DNA of 35,132 nt from Candidatus Omnitrophota bacterium. Its GTDB lineage: Bacteria; Omnitrophota; Gorgyraeia; Aquiviventales; Aquiviventaceae. Within the stretch, counting starts at the first letter, position 1, and every line of letters begins with the position of its first letter. The notes beneath the pieces are model-generated. The model ran no database searches, had not been told where the DNA came from, and was given only the letters and a program-made list of their open reading frames with translations. The stretch lies in assembly GCA_030697665.1 (NCBI GenBank), contig JAUYPJ010000140.1, positions 1 through 35,132 on the forward strand, written 5' to 3'. A program made the translations under genes and the position numbers. This document shows positions 7,793 to 14,878 of the stretch, in pieces.

Positions 7793-8635
7793 ATGGCGAC
7801 AGTGACCATTGCGGAACTGCTCGAGCGCAAGACGCGAGGCGAGAAGATCGCCATGCTGACCGCCTACGACTACCCGGTGGCCCGCGTGTTGGATGAGGCG
7901 GGCATCGACGTCGTCTTGGTGGGCGACTCGTTGGGCATGGTGGTGCTCGGCTACGAGACGACGACGCCGGTGACGATGGAGGAGATGCTGCACCACGCCA
8001 AGGCCGCCCGTCGAGGAGTGACGCGGGCGCTGCTGGTGGGCGACATGCCGTTTCTCTCCTTCCGCTCCACGCTCGAGGAGTCGGTGCGCAACGCCGGCCG
8101 CTTCGCGCAGGAGGCGGGCTGCGACGCGGTCAAGGTGGAATGGAAGCCGGGGATCGAGGATGTCGCGCAGGCGATCGTGCGCGCGGGGATTCCGGTCATG
8201 GGGCACGTAGGTCTGACGCCGCAAACCGCCGCCGGCGAAGGGGGCTTTGGCATGCGGGGCAAGGACGCGGAGTCGGCGGCCCGCATCATCTCCCAGGCGA
8301 TCGCGCTGGCGGAAGTGGGCTGCTTCGCCATGGTGCTCGAATGCCTTCCCGATGTGGTGGCCCAGGAGATCACGCAGCGCCTTGCGATTCCCACGATCGG
8401 CATCGGCTCCGGCCCCTTCTGCGACGGTCAGGTCCTCGTCACGTACGATCTGATCGGCCTCTTTGAGCGGTTCAGGCCGCGTTTCGTCAAGCGGTACGCC
8501 GATGTGGCTGGAACGATCCGCCAGGCCGCGGGCTCGTACATCACCGAGGTCCGGACAGGGGTCTTCCCCGGCAAGGAGCAGACCTCTTCGATGCCGTCTG
8601 AGGAGCTGACCAAGCTGAAGCAGGCGCTGGGATGA
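7793..8635 (+). CDS. panB: 3-methyl-2-oxobutanoate hydroxymethyltransferase
   Basis: PanB makes ketopantoate, the first committed step of pantothenate and CoA synthesis, using 5,10-methylene-THF, which the glycine cleavage system upstream provides. The 280-residue product starts MATVTIAELLERK and shows MLTAYDYPVARVLDEAGID, LVGDSLGMVVLGY near 43 (Mg-binding Asp), VGDMPFLSF near 82, MGHVGLTPQ near 136 and LECLP near 182. The ATG at 7793 is chosen over an in-frame ATG at 7724 because the extra 23 codons lie wholly in the period-7 hairpin and do not match the family. Confidence 0.95.
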   Translation: MATVTIAELLERKTRGEKIAMLTAYDYPVARVLDEAGIDVVLVGDSLGMVVLGYETTTPVTMEEMLHHAKAARRGVTRALLVGDMPFLSFRSTLEESVRNAGRFAQEAGCDAVKVEWKPGIEDVAQAIVRAGIPVMGHVGLTPQTAAGEGGFGMRGKDAESAARIISQAIALAEVGCFAMVLECLPDVVAQEITQRLAIPTIGIGSGPFCDGQVLVTYDLIGLFERFRPRFVKRYADVAGTIRQAAGSYITEVRTGVFPGKEQTSSMPSEELTKLKQALG

Positions 8636-8647
8636 TCCCACGGCATT

Positions 8648-8734
8648 TCGGATTGCGGATTGTGGATTGCGGATTGGATCCCGACTTATTCCTTCTTTCA
8701 ATTCGCAATTCGCAATTCGCAATCCGCAATTCGA
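8648..8734. repeat. Period-7 hairpin (CGGATTG / CAATTCG type)
   Basis: The left arm (8649-8677) reads CGGATTG, CGGATTG, TGGATTG, CGGATTG. The right arm (8699-8734) has five facing units of the CAATTCG/CAATCCG type. The arms are largely complementary across a loop of about 21 nt. It fills the gap between panB and the precorrin-2 dehydrogenase gene. Confidence 0.75.
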
Positions 8735-8747
8735 GGCAGGTGGTGGG

Positions 8748-9410
8748 ATGAGCGCGCGCGCCTACTACCCGCTCTTTGCGGACCTCCGCGATCGGCGTTG
8801 CCTGATCGTGGGGGGCGGCGCCGTCGCGCAGCGCAAGGTGACGACCCTGCTGCGCTACGGCGCGCGGATCACCGTGGTGAGCCCGATCCTCACCAGGCGT
8901 CTCGCCGCGTACGCCGGGCGAGGCGTCATCCGCCACCAGGCTCGGCCGTTCTCGCCGGGTGATCTGCGGGGCGTGTGGCTGGTGTACGCCGCCACCGATG
9001 ATCAGCGGGTCAACGAATCGGTCTATCGAACGGCGACGCGGCGGAGGATCTTCACGAACGTCGTGGACCAGCCGTCCCTCTGCTCCTTTATCGCGCCGGC
9101 GATCTTCAGGCGAGGGCTCCTGACCATCGCGGTGAGCACCGGCGGGGCCAGCCCGTCATTGGCCAAGCAGATGCGCCGCGACCTGGCCCGGATGGTGGGA
9201 GCGGAGTACGCTTCGATGGGGCGTCTGCTGTTGAGCCTCCGGGAGGCGGCGAAGCGTCGCCTGCCCACCTTCGCCGGCCGGAAACGGTATTTCGCGCAGC
9301 TCCTCAGGGGGCGCGTCTTTCAGCTCGTCCGTGCCGGCAGGACGCAGGAGGCCCGGCGGGTGGCCAAGCGCTTGCTGGCGCGCCACGCCGTGAATGGCCT
9401 AAGTCAGTGA
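8748..9410 (+). CDS. Precorrin-2 dehydrogenase (siroheme synthase N-terminal type)
   Basis: A 220-residue Met8p/CysG-N-type protein. It oxidises precorrin-2 to sirohydrochlorin with NAD and may insert iron to give siroheme. The N-terminal Rossmann motif LIVGGGAVAQRK (about 17-28) and the later NVVDQPSLCSFIAPA and VSTGGASPSLAKQMR segments are typical. It works downstream of the CobA (SUMT) domain encoded at 12174. The ATG at 8748 follows GCAGGTGGTGGG, a strong ribosome-binding site. An in-frame start at 8667 lies inside the period-7 repeat and is rejected. Whether it has chelatase activity cannot be judged. Confidence 0.9.
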   Translation: MSARAYYPLFADLRDRRCLIVGGGAVAQRKVTTLLRYGARITVVSPILTRRLAAYAGRGVIRHQARPFSPGDLRGVWLVYAATDDQRVNESVYRTATRRRIFTNVVDQPSLCSFIAPAIFRRGLLTIAVSTGGASPSLAKQMRRDLARMVGAEYASMGRLLLSLREAAKRRLPTFAGRKRYFAQLLRGRVFQLVRAGRTQEARRVAKRLLARHAVNGLSQ

Positions 9411-9580
9411 CCAGTGACGAGTGACGAGTGGCCAGTGAAAGACTCGACGAGAAAACCCCCAGACACGTCAAGAAACGTTTGTCCAAGTACTTAAAGCTGC
9501 GGAGAAACTCCTGGGTGACAGGTGACATGGAACACCAGCACACCATGGGCATCTTGTCGCTTGTCACTTGTCGCGTGTTG
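9404..9580. repeat. Two period-7 tracts in the intergenic gap
   Basis: The first tract (9404-9440) has five units of the CAGTGAC/GAGTGAC type and begins at the stop of the dehydrogenase gene. The second (9514-9580) has GGTGACA, GGTGACA facing TTGTCGC, TTGTCAC, TTGTCGC, which can fold back. The sequence between them (9441-9513) holds nothing I recognise. Confidence 0.65.
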
Positions 9581-9597
9581 CCTTCGGTTAGTGGGCC

Positions 9598-10041
9598 ATG
9601 TTGATCGCGCATATGATCTGCTCGTTGTTGAGTTACGTGGCGTTCCTGGTCGCGTTTGTCACGGGGATCGGCTTTCTCATCCAGGAGCGACAGCTCAAGC
9701 GCAAGACGATGGGATGGTGGTTTCACCGGCTGCCCTCGCTGGGGGCGCTGGATCGCCTGAACTTCACGGCGATCGGCGTCGGCTTTTGGCTCCTGAGCGC
9801 CGGCATGGCCTGCGGGGTGGCCGGGATGCGGGTGTGGCTTGGACGGTGGTGGATGGGCGACTCGAAGGCCTGCTTCACCGCGCTCCTGTGGGCGCTGTAC
9901 CTGCTCCTGTGGCTGGTGAGGCTGCGCGCGACGCTGAGAGGGCGACGGGTGGCGTTGTTGTCGATTTTGACCTTCAGCCTGGTGCTCTTCACCTTTCTCG
10001 GCGCCAGTTGGCTGTTGCCGTCCAAGCACCCCTACCTCTAA
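9598..10041 (+). CDS. CcsA/HemX-like membrane protein, short form
   Basis: A 147-residue integral membrane protein with four predicted helices (about 2-27, 57-83, 95-113 and 120-142). It resembles the C-terminal core of CcsA/ResC/HemX cytochrome c assembly proteins: LIQERQLKRK, LPSLGALDRLNF, GFWLLSAG, a degraded WWD-like GRWWMGDSK, and a C-terminal HPYL in place of the usual HSY. Two histidines near the ends (H5, H144) sit where the family has heme ligands. It is about half the usual length (about 270), lacking the first three helices. HemX-like proteins often precede hemA, as here. Possibly truncated, as the sequence just upstream is repeat. Confidence 0.7.
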   Translation: MLIAHMICSLLSYVAFLVAFVTGIGFLIQERQLKRKTMGWWFHRLPSLGALDRLNFTAIGVGFWLLSAGMACGVAGMRVWLGRWWMGDSKACFTALLWALYLLLWLVRLRATLRGRRVALLSILTFSLVLFTFLGASWLLPSKHPYL

Positions 10042-10060
10042 CCAAGTCGTTTATCGTGAC

Positions 10061-11104
10061 ATGCACATCGTCCTGGTGGGATTGAACCATCGCTCGGCCC
10101 CGGTGGAGCTTCGGGAGCGGCTGGCATTTCGCCGCGAGCAGCTCCCCGACGCGCTGGCCAGGCTGCGCCGTGACGTCGGCCTGCGGGAGGCGGCGATCCT
10201 GTCCACGTGCAATCGTGTGGAGATTTATGCCGGCGTCCCCGTGCTGGACGGCGCCATCACCCGCCTTCAGGAATTCCTCAGCCGGCACAGCGGCGTGGTG
10301 CTGCCCCAGCTCGTGGAGCGGTTGTACAGCTACACGGAGCCTCAGAGCATCCATCATCTGTTCTCGGTGACCAGCGGGCTCGATTCCATGGTCTTGGGGG
10401 AAGGGGAGATCCTCCATCAGGTGAAGCACGCCTACGAGTGGGCCAGGGACTCCGGCGCCACCGGCAAAGCCCTCAACGCGCTCTTCCAGCGGGCCCTGAA
10501 CGCCGCGAAGGCGGTGCGGACCCAGACGGCGATCGGCCGCGGAGGCACCTCCATTGGGACGGTGGCGGTTGAGCTGGCGGAGAAGATTTTCGGCCATCTG
10601 TCCGGAGCGGTGGTCCTGCTCATCGGCGCGGGAAAAGTCGGAGAGCTCACCCTGAAGCGCCTGGCGGCGCGGGGAGTGCGGCAGGCGCGGATCATGAACC
10701 GCTCGCCGGAGCGAGCGGCGAGCTTGGCCTGCGGCTACGGCGCCATTCCCGTGGCGCTGGGGGAGCTCGGCGTCCAACTCCTCGATGTGGATATCGTCAT
10801 CAGCTCGACGAGCGCAGAGGGGTGCGTCCTTGACCGTCAAGCCGTTGCCGGGGCGATGCGGGGCCGCCAGCAGCGGCCCCTCTGCCTTGTGGATCTGGGG
10901 GTGCCGCGGAATGTGGATCCGGCGGCCGGCGCCTTGGAGAACGTCTACCTGTTCAACGTGGATGACCTGCAGGGATTGGTGGCTCACGCTCACGAGGAGC
11001 GGCGGCAGGCGGTCCACGACTCCACGGCGATCATCGACCAGAAAGTTGAGCGGTTCCTCGCCTGGCACAGGCGGGAGTTCGAGTTGGAACCGTGTGTCCT
11101 CTGA
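10061..11104 (+). CDS. hemA: Glutamyl-tRNA reductase, C-terminally short
   Basis: GluTR reduces glutamyl-tRNA(Glu) to glutamate-1-semialdehyde, the first step of C5-pathway tetrapyrrole synthesis. The catalytic domain is intact (GLNHRSAPVELRE, STCNRVEIYA with Cys50), as are SGLDSMVLGEGEILHQ, the Rossmann segment VVLLIGAGKVGEL and DLGVPRNVDP. The protein stops at residue 347 within the long linker helix (FLAWHRREFE), while most GluTRs run to 400-450 residues with a dimerisation domain. The stop overlaps the hemC ATG (TGATG), so no frameshifted remainder exists downstream. Product HemL is encoded nearby. Confidence 0.93.
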   Translation: MHIVLVGLNHRSAPVELRERLAFRREQLPDALARLRRDVGLREAAILSTCNRVEIYAGVPVLDGAITRLQEFLSRHSGVVLPQLVERLYSYTEPQSIHHLFSVTSGLDSMVLGEGEILHQVKHAYEWARDSGATGKALNALFQRALNAAKAVRTQTAIGRGGTSIGTVAVELAEKIFGHLSGAVVLLIGAGKVGELTLKRLAARGVRQARIMNRSPERAASLACGYGAIPVALGELGVQLLDVDIVISSTSAEGCVLDRQAVAGAMRGRQQRPLCLVDLGVPRNVDPAAGALENVYLFNVDDLQGLVAHAHEERRQAVHDSTAIIDQKVERFLAWHRREFELEPCVL

Positions 11105-12036
11105 TGCGTTCGCTCGTGATCGGGACTCGTGGGAGTTCTCTGGCGATGTGCCAGGCGCAGCTCGTCCAGACGCGGCTGGAGGAGCGGTTCCCCGGTCGGC
11201 CCATTCGGCTTGCGGCGATCACCGCGCAGGCTGACAAGGATCCCGAGCTTCCCCTGACGATGATGAGCGGGGAGGGCGTCTTCGTCAAGGAGCTGGAGAC
11301 CGCTCTCTTGGAATCACGCGTTGATCTGGCGGTCCACAGCATGAAGGATCTGCCCCTGGACGTTCCACGCGGGCTGCGTCTGGCAGCCGTGTTGGAGCGG
11401 GAGGAGCCGCGGGACGCGTTGGTCTCAAGGTCCGGACAGCCGTTTGATCAGTTGCCAAGCGGTTCCCGCATCGGGACCTCGAGCCCGCGGCGCCAAAGCC
11501 AGTTGCTCTACCGCAGGAAGGATCTCCAGATCCTGGAGATCCGCGGCAACGTAGATACGAGGATGCGGAAGTTGGACGAAGGTCGCTATGACGCCATCGT
11601 GGTCGCTGCGTGCGGCTTGATTCGGTTGGGGCTTGAGGAGCGGGTGACGGAGTACCTGGATCTGACGACGATGTTGCCGGAGCCGGGCCAGGGCGCCCTG
11701 GCGGTTGAGGTGCGGGCGGATGACCTGGATCTGCAGGAGATGATGGGTGGGTTTGACGATCCCACCAGCCGCGCCTGCGTCGAGGCGGAGCGGGCGTTCC
11801 TCCGGGCGCTCGGGGGCGGCTGCCGCGTGCCCATCGCCGCGTACGCGCAGGGATCGAGCGGGATGTTGCAGTTGGAGGGCGCGGTGTTGTCGCCGGACGG
11901 CTCGCGAAGACTGCGGGATCGCGCGACTGGATCGCTGGAGTCGCCGACTGCGCTTGGGGAGGTGTTGGCACAACGATTGAGCGCTCAAGGCGCTGAGGAG
12001 TTATTGAGTACTGAGCGGAAATCCACGCGCCCGTAG
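11104..12036 (+). CDS. hemC: Hydroxymethylbilane synthase (porphobilinogen deaminase)
   Basis: HemC joins four porphobilinogens into hydroxymethylbilane. The 310-residue product has [25 protein letters not shown] (about 77-88), [12 protein letters not shown] (123-134), [14 protein letters not shown] (147-160) and [14 protein letters not shown]. The dipyrromethane-cofactor cysteine is Cys240 in [13 protein letters not shown]. The ATG at 11104 is chosen by its TGATG overlap with hemA; a GTG 12 nt upstream is possible. The stop codon (12034-12036) lies inside the tRNA-Arg gene, a 10-nt overlap. Confidence 0.95.
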   Translation: MRSLVIGTRGSSLAMCQAQLVQTRLEERFPGRPIRLAAITAQADKDPELPLTMMSGEGVFVKELETALLESRVDLAVHSMKDLPLDVPRGLRLAAVLEREEPRDALVSRSGQPFDQLPSGSRIGTSSPRRQSQLLYRRKDLQILEIRGNVDTRMRKLDEGRYDAIVVAACGLIRLGLEERVTEYLDLTTMLPEPGQGALAVEVRADDLDLQEMMGGFDDPTSRACVEAERAFLRALGGGCRVPIAAYAQGSSGMLQLEGAVLSPDGSRRLRDRATGSLESPTALGEVLAQRLSAQGAEELLSTERKSTRP

Positions 12037-12103
12037 CTCAATTGGACAGAGCGTCGGCCTCCGGAGCCGAAGGTTATGGGTTCGATCCCCGTCGGGCGCG
12101 CCA
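12027..12103 (+). tRNA. tRNA-Arg(CCG)
   Basis: A complete cloverleaf. The acceptor stem is GCGCCCG (12027-12033) with CGGGCGC (12093-12099), the D-stem is GCTC/GAGC, and the anticodon stem TCGGC/GCCGA encloses loop CTCCGGA with anticodon CCG at 12061-12063. The TTCGATC T-loop is present. CCA is encoded (12101-12103). The first ten bases overlap the end of hemC. Confidence 0.95.
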
Positions 12104-12125
12104 TTCAAATGTGGAATGTGGATTT

Positions 12126-12223
12126 CGGATTGCGGATTGCGGATTGCGGATTGAACATCATGAAGAGTAACACATGAAGGGCAAAACAATTAATCCGCAT
12201 TCCGCATTCCGCATTCCGCATTC
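12126..12223. repeat. Period-7 hairpin (CGGATTG / ATTCCGC type)
   Basis: The left arm (12126-12153) is four perfect copies of CGGATTG. The right arm (12192-12223) is AATCCGC followed by three ATTCCGC and a partial unit. The arms are complementary apart from one base per unit. The right arm lies within the annotated N-terminus of cobA-hemD and encodes a Ser-Ala-Phe-Arg-Ile-Pro-His-like stretch. Confidence 0.75.
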
Positions 12224-13736
12224 AACACGAGGCATCGTCTCCCTGGTTGGCGCGGGGCCGGGCGATCCGAAGCTGCTGACGGTGAGGGGACAGGAGCTGC
12301 TTCGTCAGGCGGACGTGGTGGTGTATGACCATCTCGTCTCGCCTCGCCTGTTGAGGGCATGTCCTCCAACGGCGAAGGCGCTCTACGTCGGCAAGATCCC
12401 CGGGGGACGGTCGGTGAAGCAACAGGCCATCAATGCGCTGCTGATCCGTGAGGCGCGCTCGGGCAAGCGCGTGGTTCGGCTCAAGGGCGGGGATCCGTTT
12501 CTCTTTGGACGGGGCGGCGAAGAAGCGCTCGCCTTGGCCCAGGCGCAGATCCCCTTCGAGGTGGTCCCCGGCGTCACCAGCGCCATCGCCGTTCCCGCGT
12601 ACGCCGGGATTCCGGTGACCCATCGTGGCCTGTCGTCATCGGTCGCGATCGTGACGGGGCATGAGGATCCCGCCAAGGCCGGCAGCGCGATGCGCTGGGG
12701 GCCGCTGGCCGCCGCCTCCGACACGCTCGTCTGCCTCATGGGCGTGGGCGAGTTGGCGGCCATTGCCGAGCGTCTGAGGCGACACGGACGAAGGGCAACC
12801 ACGCCCTGCGCCGTCATCGAGTGGGGGACCACCTCGCGTCAGCGCGTCATCTCGGGGACATTGCGCACCATCGCGGCCCGCGCCGTGGAGGCGGCCATCC
12901 AGCCTCCGGCGGTGCTCGTGGTGGGCCAGGTCGTGCGGCTGCGCGAATCGCTGAGGTGGTTCGAGCGGCGGCCGCTCTTCGGCAAGCGCATCCTGGTGAC
13001 GCGGGCTTCCGACAACGCCGCGACGCTGACGGATCAGTTGGAAGCGCGTGGGGCGGAGGTGGAGGAGCTGCCCATGATCGAGTTGGTCTCTGTGAGGGCC
13101 AACGGTCTGTTCCGCCACGCCGTCAACGAGATGCCAAAGACGCACTGGGTCTTCTTTACCAGCCCTGAGGGGATCGACTGGTTTGCGCGCCGGCTTCGGC
13201 CCTACCGGAAGGACATGCGGTGGCTGGCCGGCTGTCGGATCGGAGCGATCGGCCCCAAGACCGCCGCCGCCATTGAGAAGCGCGGCCTGCGCGTCGATGT
13301 TGTTCCCAGGCGTTACAGCCAGGAAGGCCTCCTCGAGCAGCTCCCCCGTCGCGCGCTGAAGGGCAAGCGCGCGCTCATCCTCAGCGCCGCCGGCAGCCGC
13401 GATGTGCTCACGACCGGCTTGCGTCAGCGCGGGATGCAGGTGACCAAGGTGCCGCTGTATCAGGCCGTCGTCCCTCGGGGAACGGCCGGCCGGATCCGCG
13501 CGATCTTCCAGCGGCCGATCGACCTCGTGACGGTGACGTCGGCCAGTTGCGTGGACCATCTGGCGTCGGCGCTCCGGGCGGCGAGGGAGGGCGCGCGCTT
13601 CCGGCAGCTCCGGTTCGCGTCCATCGGTCCGGTGACCTCCGCGGCGGTGCGCGCCGCCGGCGGGACGGTTGCCGTCGAAGCGGCCACTTCGACCATCGAG
13701 GGGCTTGTGGAGGCGATGACCCGACACGATGTATAG
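12174..13736 (+). CDS. cobA-hemD: Uroporphyrinogen-III methyltransferase / uroporphyrinogen-III synthase fusion
   Basis: A 520-residue two-domain protein. Residues about 20-260 are SUMT (CobA), making precorrin-2 with [45 protein letters not shown] and GIPVTHRG. Residues about 269-520 are HemD, closing hydroxymethylbilane into uroporphyrinogen [17 protein letters not shown] and the weakly conserved [11 protein letters not shown]. The fusion supplies both the heme and the siroheme branches, with the dehydrogenase at 8748 taking the SUMT product. The ATG at 12174 is the only obvious start, but residues 7-17 are encoded by period-7 repeat, so the native N-terminus may be shorter. The last 8 nt overlap hemB. 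Confidence 0.92.
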   Translation: MKGKTINPHSAFRIPHSTRGIVSLVGAGPGDPKLLTVRGQELLRQADVVVYDHLVSPRLLRACPPTAKALYVGKIPGGRSVKQQAINALLIREARSGKRVVRLKGGDPFLFGRGGEEALALAQAQIPFEVVPGVTSAIAVPAYAGIPVTHRGLSSSVAIVTGHEDPAKAGSAMRWGPLAAASDTLVCLMGVGELAAIAERLRRHGRRATTPCAVIEWGTTSRQRVISGTLRTIAARAVEAAIQPPAVLVVGQVVRLRESLRWFERRPLFGKRILVTRASDNAATLTDQLEARGAEVEELPMIELVSVRANGLFRHAVNEMPKTHWVFFTSPEGIDWFARRLRPYRKDMRWLAGCRIGAIGPKTAAAIEKRGLRVDVVPRRYSQEGLLEQLPRRALKGKRALILSAAGSRDVLTTGLRQRGMQVTKVPLYQAVVPRGTAGRIRAIFQRPIDLVTVTSASCVDHLASALRAAREGARFRQLRFASIGPVTSAAVRAAGGTVAVEAATSTIEGLVEAMTRHDV

Positions 13737-14793
13737 ACCCCGGCGGATGCGTCAACGAGAATCGTTACGGGCGTTGGTGCGCGAGACCCGCCTGTCCGCG
13801 GAGCAGTTGGTGATGCCGCTCTTTGTGCGCGGCGGCGCGCAGGTGCGCGCGCCGATCCCCTCGCTCCCAGGCCAGTTCCAGTTCTCCGTGGATCTGGCTG
13901 TGAGGGAGTGTCAGGCGCTGGCCGCCCAGGGCGTGAGCGCCGTGCTGCTCTTTGGGCTCACCCAGCGGAAGGACGAGAAAGCGAGCGGCGCCTACGCCAA
14001 GGACGGCGTGATCCAGCGGGCGGTTCAGGAGATCAAGACGCGCGTGCCGGAGCTGGTGGTGATCACCGACGTCTGCCTGTGCGCCTACATGAGCCACGGG
14101 CATTGCGGCGTCGTGAGAATGGGGCAGGGGGCAGGGGGCAGGGGGCAGAGGAAAGGCAAACAGCGGCCAAAGGGAGCGAAGTCCACCGTCCACCGTCTAC
14201 CGTCCACCATCGAACAAGAGTTCTGGATTGATAACGACGCGACGCTGGAGCTGTTGGCGAAGACCGCCGTGTCGCATGCCCAGGCCGGGGCCGACATGGT
14301 CGCCCCGTCCGACATGATGGACGGTAACGTGCGGGCCATCCGCTCGGCGCTGGATGAGACGGGACATGACCGGCTCCCCATCATGGCCTACTCGGCGAAG
14401 TTCGCCTCGACCTTCTACGCGCCGTTTCGGGAGGCGGTGGAGTCGGCCCCGTCGTTCGGCGACCGTCGTTCCTATCAGATGGACGTCGCCAATGTTGACG
14501 AAGCGCTGCGGGAGGCCGAGCTGGACATTGCAGAAGGCGCGGACATCATTATGGTCAAGCCGGCGTTGGCGTACCTGGACGTCATCTATCGCATCAAGCA
14601 GGCCTTTCACTACCCGGTCGCGGCGTTCAGCGTGAGCGGCGAGTACGCGATGGTCAAGGCGGCCGCCGCGCGTGGCTGGGTGCCGGAGCGTGCCGCATGG
14701 TGGGAGCTGCTGGTGGCGCTCAAGCGGGCGGGCGCCGATCTCCTCGTCACCTATTGGGCGAAGGACGCCGCCAAGCTGTTGCAGGAGAAATGA
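13729..14793 (+). CDS. hemB: Porphobilinogen synthase with repeat-derived insertion
   Basis: HemB condenses two 5-aminolevulinates to porphobilinogen. Metal-binding cysteines Cys116, Cys118 and Cys126 (DVCLCAYMSHGHCG) and Schiff-base lysines Lys224 (AYSAKFASTFY) and Lys277 (MVKPALAYLDVI) are all present. The 354-residue length exceeds the usual 320-335 because residues about 131-165 are an extra Gly/Arg/Lys-rich stretch, encoded by two period-7 repeat tracts. It sits between the third metal cysteine and IDNDATLELL, where other HemBs have a short turn forming part of the active-site lid. The frame is kept. The gene overlaps cobA-hemD by 8 nt. Confidence 0.93.
   Translation: MYRPRRMRQRESLRALVRETRLSAEQLVMPLFVRGGAQVRAPIPSLPGQFQFSVDLAVRECQALAAQGVSAVLLFGLTQRKDEKASGAYAKDGVIQRAVQEIKTRVPELVVITDVCLCAYMSHGHCGVVRMGQGAGGRGQRKGKQRPKGAKSTVHRLPSTIEQEFWIDNDATLELLAKTAVSHAQAGADMVAPSDMMDGNVRAIRSALDETGHDRLPIMAYSAKFASTFYAPFREAVESAPSFGDRRSYQMDVANVDEALREAELDIAEGADIIMVKPALAYLDVIYRIKQAFHYPVAAFSVSGEYAMVKAAAARGWVPERAAWWELLVALKRAGADLLVTYWAKDAAKLLQEK
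14120..14208. repeat. Two period-7 tracts inside hemB
   Basis: Tract one (14120-14147) is TGGGGCA followed by three copies of GGGGGCA. Tract two (14181-14208) is GTCCACC, GTCCACC, GTCTACC, GTCCACC. They are separated by 33 nt and together encode the extra residues of HemB. The unit size is the same 7 nt as at the intergenic loci, although the unit sequence differs. Confidence 0.75.
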
Positions 14794-14805
14794 CCAGTCT
14801 CATTG

Positions 14806-14878
14806 CGGAATGCGGATTGTGGATTGCGGATTGAACATGACAAAAATCCGAAATCCGAAATCCGAAATCCGAAATCCC
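14806..14878. repeat. Period-7 hairpin overlapping the hemL start
   Basis: The left arm (14806-14833) is CGGAATG, CGGATTG, TGGATTG, CGGATTG. The right arm (14844-14878) is four AAATCCG and one AAATCCC. The arms are largely complementary, with the hemL ATG (14837) in the loop and the right arm encoding the first residues of HemL. Confidence 0.75.

Noticed and set aside
11090-11300. Frameshift hiding the missing HemA C-terminus
   Set aside because: The DNA after the HemA stop is conserved hemC sequence from its first codons, leaving no room for a displaced domain.
12126-12223. CRISPR array
   Set aside because: Units are 7 nt, without spacers, and arms face each other; no cas genes are present. 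The same holds for all the other period-7 tracts.
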